This document shows positions 1 through 10,642 of a stretch of DNA of 64,000 nucleotides, in pieces. The notes below the pieces were generated by a model, which saw only the letters and a list, made by a program, of their open reading frames with translations, ran no database searches and was not told the origin of the DNA. The translations under genes and the position numbers were made by a program. Numbering within the stretch: the stretch's first letter is position 1; each line of letters begins with the position of its first letter. The stretch is from positions 806,001 to 870,000 of the forward strand of contig BCJJ01000004.1 in NCBI GenBank assembly GCA_039545355.1, read 5' to 3'. Source of the DNA: Trichosporon coremiiforme. Its lineage: Eukaryota; Basidiomycota; Tremellomycetes; Trichosporonales; Trichosporonaceae.

Positions 1-582
1 TAAGCTCCATGCCACACCTGCAGAGCTGGCCGACGGGGACTCACTCTTCTCGAGAACAGGCTCAGCTAGTCGTCAGCTGAATGCCCAGAGTGTAGAACTG
101 GGAGAAGAGGAACTCACCCTGCTCAGAGACAAGCTCGTCTGGATGTCAGCTGTAAAGAGACAAGATAGCAGCTGGGCCAACCACTCACCCTTCTTCTCGG
201 CAGAGACGGGCTCAGCTGCATGTCAGATATTCCCAAAGCGCTCACATCTTCAACCAAGACCTACCCTCCTTCTCAGCAGCGAGCTGGGCTGTTCGTCAGC
301 TTGCATTGTGGCTTCTGCGGAGCTGTCTTGCGCTGACTCACTCTGCTTCTCGGCGACAGGCTCGGCTGGTTGTCAGCTAAAAGAACATTACCGAGAGAAC
401 TGGAGACCATTCGACCACAGCGGAGGCAACTTACCCTTCTCCTTCTCGATGGTCTCGGCGGGTTCAGCCTTGACCTCAGCGGGCTTGTCAACCTTAGGCT
501 TCGCGTCGCTTATACTGAGCTTGCGCACGGCGTCGGCGGCCTCCTTGACGCTGTCGGACGACTTCTTGGAGAACAGGCCCAT
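1..582 (-). CDS. Acidic repeat protein encoded by a tandem microexon array (partial; 3' end outside window)
   Basis: Exons on the minus strand are 582-435, 365-342, 288-265, 215-189, 138-118 and 65-45; the window ends inside the sixth intron. Exon 1 (148 nt) encodes an N-terminus beginning MGLFSKKSSDS, followed by a Lys/Glu/Ala-rich stretch. Exons 2 to 6 are only 24, 24, 27, 21 and 21 nt. They encode related units of the type AEPVAEKQ, TQLAAEKE, AEPVSAEKK, DELVSEQ and AEPVLEK. Every intron is in phase 1, so any number of units keeps the frame. Introns of 49-53 nt separate the units, and each has a GTGAGT or GTAGGT donor, a CTGAC branch motif and an AG acceptor. The start is the first ATG in frame with the repeats. 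I do not recognise the family; the protein looks charged and disordered. Splicing is inferred from sequence only. Confidence 0.7.
45..365 (-). repeat. Tandem repeat whose unit is one microexon plus one intron (5 units)
   Basis: Microexon starts lie at 365, 288, 215, 138 and 65, a spacing of 77, 73, 77 and 73 bp. Each unit holds a coding core ending in GAGAAG or GAGCAG followed directly by a 5' splice site. The coding cores are more alike than the introns, which differ in sequence but keep their length. Confidence 0.75.
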
Positions 583-1531
583 CTTGATTATGTCTAGTGT
601 TGCTTGTTGACAAGTGACAGAGGTGTGCGAGCTGAGGGTTGGCGGTGAGTGATGCGAAAGGAAAGGAGAGGGTGGGTGGTGGACAAGACGAGGAAGGCGG
701 CAAGTGCTTATTAATGAGGGCATCAGACCAAAGGGTGCCGACGTGGACGTCTCGATGCGAGAGGCGCAGCGGAGGGATGCGCATGGTGCACAAGGCGCAA
801 GGAGGGGCTGCGACGCCGTTGTTGTGTGACAGGCTGCGAAGTGCAAGAGTGCGAGAGGGGCAAGTGAGTGAGTCGACATTGCCCGATAGGCCGTAACAGC
901 CATGGAGGGAGGAAGGACGACGGACCGTCGCACTCTGGCCTGCACATGGTACGAAGGATCGCCTTGTGCGTTAGCGCCCCACGTCACGTTGTCTCGAACG
1001 GTATCGTCTGCTGACTTTCAGCTTTGGACATCTTGCGCAGTGTTCGCTCAAGTTAAGGCTGGCTGCTCGTCGGGCAACCCGACCTCGTTGCTGGAAAGGT
1101 CTTCTGTGCCGCGTGTTGGAAGCTGCTCTATGCTCTACGACTTCATGAGCGTCACCAAGAGACAACCACGTTATCAAAGTGAGGCACGGTCTGTGCTCGG
1201 AACGGGCGTACTGAGGAATGGTCAATGCAGCGTCAGTGCGGCCGGAGCCGGCGCAGATCACACGTCCAGGAACGCCGCCACACTTGGGCCACACTGGTCA
1301 CGACTCCAGTCCCCGAGATCGCTGGATCGCTGGAGTGCGTTTCAGACGTGCACCATGTGTGCGTGGTGTTTCACATGCTGCATTGTTCTGCTATCTGTCT
1401 TCTCACGCGTTGCTATTGTTACAAAGTGTGTGTGGTGCGGTTCGCTCCGGCTGGGCTGCGGTTACGGGGAAAGGTTGTGGGATCTGAACAGGGTGGTGTG
1501 CGATGGTGGAGGAGATCAGGTGGAGCCACGT
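583..1531. other. Intergenic region upstream of the microexon gene and downstream of the four-helix membrane protein gene
   Basis: It should hold the promoter of the leftward microexon gene and the 3' end of the next leftward gene. An AT-rich TTAATAAG-type stretch near 708-718 on the minus strand could be a core promoter element. I see no coding region with splice signals. The long plus-strand open frame across 902-2239 is the antisense of the neighbouring gene. Confidence 0.5.
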
Positions 1532-2441
1532 CTAGTGGGAAGCGTACGACGGCACCTTGTTCTCGGCGTATTGAGCGTAGAGCTCGCGCTCGGCCTCCAT
1601 CGCCTTCTTGTCGCCCCTAACACTGCCGTGGCTTCCGCTGCTGCTACCGTACGACTTTTCTTCCTTCGCCAGCTTGCCCTTCTTCTCATAGGGGTCTGCG
1701 TAGTCGTAGTAATCGTGTTTCAGCAGCGACGCGGGGGTCTTGAGGTCCTTGCGGTCCTTGACCTCCTTCTGATCCTTGAGGTCCTTGGGGTCGAGCTCGA
1801 ACGAGCTCGTCGGCGAGAGGGGGGTGTCGTTCTGCGCATAACGGCCAAGGCGGGGGTTGCGCCCGTAGCGCTCGATCCACTCGGGGTCGCGCACGGTCTC
1901 GTGGTGGTCGCCAGGGTACGCAAAGAGGTCGTGGAAGGAGAGCTTCCAGACCTCCTTGCTACCGCCGTGGTGCACGAGCACAGCGATGATCTCGAACAGG
2001 AGTTGCGTCACCTGTACCGCGAGCAGGACGCAGCCGAAGATGCCGGTGACGATGAGGAAGCCGTTCATCTTCTGCTTGTGTCCGCCCCAGACGGCGACGT
2101 CGGAGATGCCGAAGCAGACAGACAGACCAAGCCACACAGCGTCTGTGATCATGCAGTTGAACCACCTAGTCGTCCACGCGCGGCGGGAGACAACCAGGCT
2201 GTGGCGTCAGCACGGGCCATATCGACGGGGACAGGATGACTCACCAGGGGATGTACCAGACGAGGAGGAAGCCGCCCCAAGTAGCAAAGATGATGCCCTC
2301 GGCGAAGGACTTGGCGTGCCAGCGCTCTTGTCTGTCGACTTCCCACACAATGGTGCCGACGCCGAAGCCGATCATGAGCACCGAAAGGATCACCGTCAAC
2401 CACGACAGCGTAAGCTGCACAGGGACGAAGCGGGGTGACAT
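1532..2441 (-). CDS. Four-helix membrane protein with a charged C-terminal tail (unknown family)
   Basis: Two exons, 2441-2245 and 2198-1532, give 287 residues. The intron (2244-2199) has a GTGAGT donor, a GCTGAC branch motif and an ACAG acceptor. Four hydrophobic segments are visible. The first lies near residues 10-33 (around WLTVILSVLMIGFG) and the second near 45-68. The third spans the splice junction region, and the fourth contains GFLIVTGIFGCVLLAVQ. The last ~120 residues are hydrophilic, with a short Lys/Asp repeat (KDLKDQKEVKDRKDLK), and end ENKVPSYASH. No catalytic motif is evident and I do not assign a function. The topology resembles small four-helix plasma-membrane proteins, but that is only a shape comparison. 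Confidence 0.75.
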
Positions 2442-4049
2442 GGCGGATGAAGGTTGCTCCGCGGACTTTTGGCCTTGGATACGAGTCGTTGGAGGAAAGT
2501 GCGGGAGTGGAGAATCTATGCGGCTTTGCTCGACTTGACGAACTTCTGCATCTTCTCGCACAAAGAGATATACCCTTCTAGCGTTCTTGCAACGCATACG
2601 AGTCGGACCCTCCAGATTCGCACACGGGATGCATTGCGGTGCTCGGAGTGGGAGTACATACGTCTCCGCCCCTCCGGCATTGATTGCTCTGCAAGGAGAG
2701 CCGAGGCGAATCATTGAGCAGATGCCAGCCTGCTGGACTCAATTCCATTCCGCCACATGAACCCAAGCTAACCCATCATCCGTGCCTCGTGGGCAGCAGA
2801 CCCGAAGCTGACGAGGGACTGGAATCCAACAAGTTCCCACAAGGTTGGAGCTGATAAGGCGCCCCCTTGCGGCCCGCTGCCCCGTAGGTGCTGCGGGACC
2901 CGGACCGATGAGGCGACGCGTATGTGTCTGTGTTCTTGGCGCGCTAAGTTTGGTGAATGCGAGTTCGAAACGACCCAGAAGAGTGGGAAAGAGGTGGGTC
3001 TCCACTGTCGCAGCACGCCGACTGGCCCGTTGTTTGGCACTAAGACGCCGAGGCGGTGCAACTTTGGCTTTCAGATGCTCGCACGTTGGAACAACACATG
3101 ACAGAGTTCGGTTAGCGCCTCACAAACGCTGACGATGCGTTTGTGGCCTCGCATCTTGCGCCGCGATATGCATGTTGCATTCAGCAGATCTCCAGATGAG
3201 TGTTCGGAGCCATGCTCCTCCGCATCCGGAGCTCACCAAAATGTCCGGATACGGACCTGCGTCTCTCGTTCCGTGCACTGGTGATGGCGCAGTAAGCTCT
3301 TGCCTGTCTTGGGCATCCTTGATGCTGTGTTCGCAACGCGTGCTTGCACGAAAGATATCGCATGCTGAGCATCTTTGCCAGGGAGGAGGACGCCCTCCAC
3401 CACCGCAGACAGGAGACGACGTCAGGCGACAACTCAGCCACGAGCGCCCTCTGCGCCGCCTACGCCACTGCTCAATGCCTTCCTATCTTTCGCTTTTGCT
3501 GCATTTCAACTCTCCAGATACGTTCTCATTATATCATTGCTCAATGGCCTGATTCCGACCGAGCGGCCCTCGCCGGCACGCGCTGGCAGCGCTTTCAAGC
3601 ACGCCTCCTCATCACCGCCTGCGCCGCAGTAAATGCTTCCGAAAGACTTCCCTATGCCCTCAGCGCCATGGCGGTCGCATGCTCTTTCCTTCCCTCTAGG
3701 TCGCCGAGATGCGGAGATGTGCGTAGTCAAGCTCCGAGCCAGAGTTTTCACTCAAGCACACTGACACAGCTGACGAGCTCGCCATCACATTCCACACCTT
3801 CTCCGTCTCACGGTCTCACTGCGCTCACAGAAGGTGACAACGATCGGCCGCAGCCCTCCACAGAATTCGACCCACACTCTTGTGTGCGGGCGCGCACCGG
3901 CAACGGGACACGCATCAGCTTCAGGCCATCCCTCACATTTCATTCCCATCCTTCTTAACAACAGATCGCGGCGTGCAAGCTCTCACTTATCAAGCCGAGA
4001 CGGCGGCTAGACGACAGCGAGGAAGACGGAACGACAATCTCAGACGAAG
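2442..4049. other. Divergent intergenic region, 1.6 kb
   Basis: It lies between two divergently oriented genes and should hold both promoters. The last ~100 bases before 4050 are probably the 5' leader of the O-fucosyltransferase-like gene. I see no spliced coding region, tRNA or clear repeat here. Confidence 0.5.
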
Positions 4050-5996
4050 ATGCTCTACCCCTCACGGCCAGTGCTGCGGGTGTTGCTCCCGCTCGTCCTC
4101 ATCGGCTCCATCATCGGCCTCCTCTCTCTCGGAGCCCCCATGCGCCAGCGGATACCGTACGCCGAGGAGTGGGCAGAGGAGCAGAAGGCGTCAGAGGGTG
4201 TAGACCCAAAGGGACGATACGTCTTGTGAGTTGTATGAACCCGAGTAACCTAACTCCACGCAGGTTCGACCTCCCTCCTCCATCAGAAGGTACAGCTTGC
4301 TAGAGGCCTAGAACCATGTCACAGCTGACGTACGCTGACGTACAGGCCAAGACCGTATGCTGCAGCAGTTCCTGTGAGCTAGTCGAGCGTCTTCGTAGCT
4401 GACAGACAGGCTGAACTACCATCTCGCTTTCGAGTCGAACCGCTCGCTGGTGTACCCGGGCCTTCCGGTGGAGGAGGAGGAGGACTCCTCCAAGTGGTTT
4501 CCGAAGTCGCGTATGACAGAGGTGCCCATGTCGGCATACATCGGATCCGTCGTCTCTGGCTTCGAGGCGCTGTCCGGGCGGCCAAGGGCTGTCTCGTAGG
4601 TGCACAGCATCAACTAGTGTTGACCGTCACCTTTTAGCTGACATGCAGGTTCGCTCAATACCGCAAGGTGTGCCCCGAGGAAGAGGAGGTCGTTTATCGC
4701 GTCTCGATGACGACGAAGGACGGAAACGTGATCGCCACCGGCGACAGTGTCGCTACGTCGTACACGCACACCGATTTCATGAACATGACGGCGCGATGTA
4801 TGCGCGTGCAGGGCGAGATCTTCGATCGGAAGTAAGTAGAACCCTTCCCTCCAGCTTCCAGCTGCAGCGAAGTTCACGCCTAGCTGACGGGCAGGTACCT
4901 CAGGACCTCGCATTCGCTCGCCCTCGCCCCGGCACTGCTCGAGCACCCGACGCTACGGTTCTTCACGTTTGCGCGTAGTGTACTGTCGCTCGTGAACGAC
5001 ATGATGCCGACGCTCGCGAAGGCGTACCCGAAGTACAACCTCGACCTGCAGGCAACGCCGAAGGGACTCCAGAAGATGGACACGTTCAAGCACATCCTCG
5101 TCCTGCACCTTGAGCACGGTGAGCAGTGGCTCGAGCGATGCACGCAGGCGGGGTTAGCGAATGAGTGAGTAATGTCTTTGCAAGCAATGCAGTTTCCCAG
5201 CTAGCCTCGCTTTGTTAAGCTGACCGCAGACCATTCCTCGGGTTCAGCCGCCTGCCCGGGCACCCGGGCAACGAGAACATGCCCCCTCCGCCGTCGACGG
5301 TCGAGGCGACCCGGCTGGGCGTGTACGTCGCCAAGTGCCGGCCAGACTACACTGCGATCGTGCACCGTGCCCGGCGGATGAGGAAGAACCATCCCCTGCT
5401 GAGGACAGTTTACCTCGTCCCGAATCCGGCTGGCGAGTCGAGCTGGGTCGAGGACGTGCGGCGGTGGCTCCTCAGCGACGCCTGGAACGAGGTACACGCC
5501 GGTGCAGGCGACTTTGGCATCGACGGCGTCGAGCGAGCCGGTGTAGATGTGGAGATCGCGAGACGGGCGGGCGTCTTCGTGGGTAATGGGGTAAGTCACA
5601 TGGGATGGTCAGCGGTGTGCAGGAGTGGGGGAGAGGGATGCGGAGCAGAGTCGATACGAGCCAGGTGGACGTCGTTCCGCCAGCTTGCTGCGTGTGATGC
5701 GCTCAATGGTGACGACGACGACGCAGAGATAGGCTCAGCGCGAGAATGCCGATTTGGGTGGGGACCCCAGCGTCGAGTGTGCCCTCATTGGCACGAAAGG
5801 TCTTATCGTCGTCATGAGGCACCGTATCTTAGCGAACGCTAGCTAGACGTGCTGATGTGGACGGAGCTGGCGGGGCAGAGTGGGGGATCGCCATTCAGTA
5901 ACAAAGCGCTAACGACAGTTCTCCGAGACGGCGTCGGTCGTTGCGCTTCTGCGCGAGCGCGACGGCATTCATCCGGACCTGACGCAGTACTGGTAG
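4050..5996 (+). CDS. GDP-fucose protein O-fucosyltransferase-like, type II membrane protein
   Basis: Eight exons, 4050-4225, 4264-4289, 4346-4373, 4410-4595, 4649-4831, 4895-5164, 5230-5590 and 5919-5996, give 435 residues. The N-terminus has a single hydrophobic anchor (VLRVLLPLVLIGSIIGLLSL) after a short cytoplasmic segment, as in Golgi or ER glycosyltransferases. The block LNYHLAFESNRSLVYPGL and the C-terminal GVFVGNGFSETASVVALLRE resemble the fungal O-FucT-like family, in which the latter forms part of the sugar-nucleotide site. The protein ends with TQYW. Exons 2 and 3 are only 26 and 28 nt. Intron 7 is 328 nt, far longer than its 36-65 nt companions. Donor substrate and acceptor are inferred from the family; no activity is proven. 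Confidence 0.8.
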
Positions 5997-7588
5997 CGAA
6001 GGTACCAATTGCTCAGCTGCACGAACGTACCGGACGTGCCGATAGACATACCCAAATGGACACTTATGAACACTATGCAACGTGGTGCAGCCCTTCCATG
6101 CTTCGCTTGCAACTGGCATCACGTCACAAGTGACAGTCTCGCGGTCCCGCCGGTCTCGCTTGGGTATACCAAGCAGGCAATTCAAATAGCGCGTCCTCGC
6201 GTCACGGATTATATTAAGCACACCGGAACCACTTGCCGGGGTTCTCATTTCTCGGGAGGATGATTCTCGGAAGTAGATAGCTAGGTATACTCCGCCCTCA
6301 CAGCTGAATGCGTAGGCAGGCCCGGCATGCAAGGGTCGAGGGACGCGAGGGACGCGAGCTTCCGAGGCCGTAGTGGGTCACCTGTTTATGGGAAGACGTC
6401 AGTTACTCTGCACTCTGGGTCACCTGTCCATCCTCTTTGTCACCTGTCAGTTCCAGTTCTGCGCAGCTGCGTATTCTGATTGCACCGGCGTTCGCAGTGC
6501 GTGTCAGCTGGTCTGCATAAGCAGTGTTCGCTGGATCTGGCACGACGACGAGCTGCGAGCGAGATCTGCATTGATGAGCTCCATCTGGCGTCTCGCGTCT
6601 GGCTCATCCAGTCTGCGTGTCTGGATTTTTGGCTCTCGGCCTCCCCGGCATGACGAGAGCGGCGGGATGCAGATTTTCGCGTTATGTAACACCCCACCAC
6701 ATGCCATGTTGTTCCCAATTCGTGTTTGTTGACAACAGTTTTGAGGAGTGTCCATGCATGCCCCCATGAGACTGTGCCTGTGACGGACGAGGCGGCCTGG
6801 CTGGGCTCGCAATAAGTCTCGCTATGCATGTTCGGTCATGCCTCTGAGAAACAGGTGAGATCAGAAACATGGTCCGATTCGAGGCCCCGGCCTGTTTTCC
6901 AGGGAGGCGTTGAGATGATGCATGGGGGCATGGTGCATGAGAAACTGGCGAATGTTTGGCCGAAGTCGGTTGAAATGGTCGCTGGAGGTGCAGAGGGGGT
7001 CGACAGCGGCGGGCGCGGTGCGGGGGTGAGTGCGGGCGAAAGGGCAGTTCGATGACGATACTCGGGCGTCGGAGGGTCGGGGTGACCGCGGGGATACAGG
7101 CGTCGGGCGGGTGGACTGCAGTGCATGCAGTGAGAGAGATCAAGGGGGTGCGCCGTTGACATCATCATCCGGAGGCTGCCATTGGCCCGAGGGCCTCGTA
7201 GTACTTCCCTGCCAAGTGATCAATCTGACATGTCGATCACTAACCACCGTATGCATGCACTGCAGCTGCAGGTACTGGGGCGTCACTGATTTTCCTGTTT
7301 CCTCATATCTCTCTCTTCACACATCTACTTCATTCATAACTCGTCCTTTTTCTTGTTTACACTCCATCTTTCCACATTGCAACCCTCGTCTGCATCCATT
7401 AATCGTCGACCTAACCACAACCACAACCACAACATCGACGCACGACCACCCCTCCACCCACCCAACCAGTCAGCCTCAGCCCAAGTCGCTTGACTAATCA
7501 GCCAATTGCCCCTCGCTTATCTCGCCCCTTACCGTCACGCCGCACCGCCGCCGTCCGCGCCACCGTCGCCATAACACCACCCAACCAT
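5997..7588. other. Intergenic region with a pyrimidine/CA-rich leader near its right end
   Basis: No coding region is supported. From about 7280 to 7588 the plus strand is rich in C/T and CA runs, including several CCACAA units around 7400-7430. This is typical of the 5' leader and promoter of a well expressed fungal gene, so I assign it to the gene starting at 7589. Confidence 0.45.
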
Positions 7589-8263
7589 ATGCCCTACGTG
7601 TCGCCGAAAGACCTCAGCGTGAGCTCTACGCCGACGCCCCGCTCCGCCGCCGCATCCCCACCACCGAAGGAAGCCATGACTGAGCCCGTCGAGTCCCTTG
7701 CTGCGGCTTTGGCCAAGTCCCAGCTCGAGGACAACTATGATTCGCCTCCCGCACTCAGCGAGTGCGCCACCACGAGCACGAACTCGGTCCAAACACTCCA
7801 GTCCGACTCGACGCCGCCAGAGGTCGAGGTCGTGTCCCCGAGTCAGCCGCCGAGGGAACTGGCCGACCCCACCGATGCCACGGAACCCGAGGCGAAGCGG
7901 CTAGAGGTCCAGCCCACCGAGGAGACCGATGCAGCCGAGACTGTGTCGGCCGAGGAGAACGAGCGCGAGCATCAACATCACCTCGTCGAGGAGATCCGCG
8001 CCGGCGTCGAGGGCGAGGAGACGGTCGTCCAGGACCCGCCGAGCGGGACTGCGCTCGACGCCGTGCCCGCCGATGCGGATCAGGCTGAGCTCTCAAAGCT
8101 GGCGCAGTACTCGCAGGCGATCTACGAGTTCACGATGAAGCTCTACGTCCGTGCCGAGAAGGAGAGCATCGCAAAGGGACATACGCTGCCGGGTGAGTTA
8201 CCGCCGCCTTACGACCCGGAGCCCGTGAATCGGGCGAGGGACGAGGGGCATGCCGAGCAGTGA
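7589..8263 (+). CDS. Disordered acidic protein with a short C-terminal helical segment (unknown)
   Basis: A single exon of 224 residues starts at ATG 7589 (MPYVSPKDLSVSS). The open frame continues about 30 codons upstream without an ATG. A second in-frame ATG (MTEPVESL) lies about 30 codons downstream. Most of the protein is low in hydrophobic residues and rich in Ser, Pro, Glu and Ala, so it is probably disordered. Near the C-terminus a segment around LSKLAQYSQAIYEFTMKLYV could form an amphipathic helix, followed by a proline-rich PPPYDPEP tail. No domain is recognised. Codon choice is GC-rich at third positions like neighbouring genes, and the pyrimidine-rich leader supports it being real. 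A GTGAGT inside the last exon has no convincing acceptor after it. Confidence 0.6.
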   Translation: MPYVSPKDLSVSSTPTPRSAAASPPPKEAMTEPVESLAAALAKSQLEDNYDSPPALSECATTSTNSVQTLQSDSTPPEVEVVSPSQPPRELADPTDATEPEAKRLEVQPTEETDAAETVSAEENEREHQHHLVEEIRAGVEGEETVVQDPPSGTALDAVPADADQAELSKLAQYSQAIYEFTMKLYVRAEKESIAKGHTLPGELPPPYDPEPVNRARDEGHAEQ

Positions 8264-10642
8264 CGTGAGACTCTGTCGTCATCATACTGCACAGTGATCG
8301 TCGCCCACCGCTGTGCGCCGTGCGCGCCGAATCCGGGTGTCTGAGCACCACATGCTGTGGCCCCCCGGCCCGGTTGATGCTGACACCGGCTGAGTGCATT
8401 GTATACGGCTTGAGTCGGTCGTGAAAACACGGCAGATCAGCACTACTCGCTTCCTCGCTTCCGCAACGGACATCGCTGATTCACTCTCAGCCAACACGCC
8501 CCGCATCGCCGTCTAGTCTTGTTGTCCAAGTTGTCTCGCCTCGCATCCGTACAGTTGTCATCAATCTCACGCCCACTCGCCACGCCAGCATAAGTCCTCT
8601 AGCATTAATTCTTGCATCTTTTTTACTACTACTGTCCCCATATCATTTCTTGTTAGCCCCCGGGTGGGGGAAAGGGACATCTATGTCACAACTTGTTGTC
8701 ACACCGAGCCCCGTGCGTTTACATCCGTTGTTGTTCGTAACGAGTGGCGCGGGGAGGAGCAGCACATGCAACATGCAGCACGTAGCACGCGACCCGAACG
8801 CGTCGGCGATGGCGGGACACGACCCGCTCAAGCAGCCCGAAGAATTGGCCCCACCAGAGCATGCTAAAACGGTCGTATGATGTCAGAGGACAATAGCCGC
8901 GGCTGTTAGCTTCGGCACTGCAGGCCCGATCCGAGCTAACACCCCCTCTTTGAGGCTAAGAAGAGGGATCGTCGTCTCTGTTCCTCTTTGTCCTCCTTGT
9001 CCTCGTCGTGCATCGTATACGAGCAGTGTAGCGAACGTTTGAAGAGGACGGGCAGACGCGGCCCAGTCGCTCGGTAGGGGTCATCGGTGCTCGGTCTCGG
9101 CGTCGCGCGGGTCGCCTCGGGACCCGGGGGTCGGTGTCCACTGACGTCAAGGCTTGAGACGACGTCAGCCAATCGACCGAGCCACGGGGCTTTGAGTGAT
9201 GGTACACCGAGCTGATAAGCGCAACTGCCCCGCAACGTGCAATGTATATGAGTTCTGGTTCGTCTGCGTCTCCTTCTGCGAATGTATCGAGTGTGTCTCA
9301 TGGCCTTGCTGAGAAGACCAGATTGCGCAGGTGGGAAGATGAGGGCTGCAATGGATGTGTTGCAATTTCGTGGGGTTGCATCTAGGTGGTGAGGTCATGC
9401 CACTCTCAACTCTTGGGGATAAGATTAGCGATTGGATCTCTGCTGAGCTTAAGCGCGATAGGGGGTGTGTGTTGGTTAGTCAGATGATCAGATATGACAC
9501 GAGACGTGACGCTCGTCTCACCCGTCACGCTTTAACTCTTCACCTCTTACTCTTGGATGGGGGGCTCGACTGACTGTTCGGCGTGACGGAGGGGCTGGCT
9601 CTGCATGCGTGGGTCCCCTCTGCAAACCATGGAGCTCAGAGTGATCATGTCCGAGATATATTGGAGTGGCTTGGTTCGGCGATCAACAGTGTACTACTGC
9701 ACACATATACACACTCGAGTGGCACGTCCGTCTTCGCACCCCTCCAGAAAGTCGAGGTCGGAGGTCAGCCTGGCTAGTTTCAACCTCTCCAACGGCTGTC
9801 AACATCACTGTGGCTGCCGGCCGCTAACCACACACACCCCGGCTAGGAGTGGCGATGGCACGAGTGTGAGCATCGCAACATGACACGGTATGCCTTGCAC
9901 CTCTCCAGAGATCAAGGTTGGGGGACAGCTCCTCTAGTTCAGCCTTTCCCACGGCGGTCGATGTAGCCGCAGAACGACAGCAACAACAGCGATATCTGTG
10001 ACGAGGAGTGTGGAGCGGATCCAAGGTCTGTGGATACACTGCAGTTGGTTGTACTAGGCCCAGGCCTCGAAACGCCTTCGAGGTTGGAGGGAGGCTTCGC
10101 TAGTTTCACGGTCTCCCACGGCGGAACTGTCGCAAGAGTGACCACACACAGCGACTGAAGACGCGGACGCGATACACACACATACACAACAGCTGATTTA
10201 TACGGGTCCCAGTCCTCCTCGTAGGCATTGCGGCTGGAGAACGGCTTTGCTAGATTCAGCATTTCCCACGGCGGTTCAGGATGGTCACTGGTAGTCACCG
10301 GCTACACACGTACAAGAAGTGCGACCGGAGGACGAGTGCTTTGTGCACACGTACACACAAGGACGTGACAGTCCAGGCTCGAATGGACCTCGAGGTTGGA
10401 GAAAAGGCTGTGCTAGTTTCAACGTCTCCCACGGTGCCCCCCACGCATCGGTACTACACATCGTCCTGTAACTGTGCAGTCAGAGTGGGATGGGACAGGT
10501 GTCAGTGAGCCAGTCATGGACGTAGTGAATGGCAGATACATGGAAATGACACTTCTATGGTATGTGATGTTTGAGATGCTGTTCCGTAGAGCGGGCACGA
10601 GTGACTTGCCCCGCGCCGCTCACCTCGCTTTCGGTACTCGAC
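8264..10642. other. Intergenic region, 2.4 kb, containing a ~160 bp tandem repeat
   Basis: Apart from the tandem repeat at 9753-10436, I see no supported gene. The first part is the 3' flank of the disordered-protein gene. The last ~200 bases are the 3' flank of the leftward MATE gene. Confidence 0.5.
9753..10436. repeat. Degenerate ~160 bp tandem repeat, five copies
   Basis: Conserved cores of about 45 bp start near 9753, 9913, 10079, 10230 and 10391, a spacing of about 150-166 bp. Each core contains a variant of CGAGGTTGGAG, then GCTAGTTTCA, then TCTCCCACGGCGG. AC-rich runs lie between the cores. On the minus strand two cores read in one open frame as PPWEMLNLAKP and PPWETVKLAKP. No consistent splice sites flank the cores, so I do not call a gene. 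Confidence 0.7.

Noticed and set aside
902..2239. Plus-strand open frame of 445 codons
   Set aside because: It lies antisense to the spliced four-helix membrane protein gene, has no domain and has low-complexity Val/Leu/Arg composition typical of GC-rich antisense frames.
7490..7588. Possible earlier start of the disordered-protein gene
   Set aside because: The upstream extension begins with a non-ATG codon; the first ATG is at 7589.
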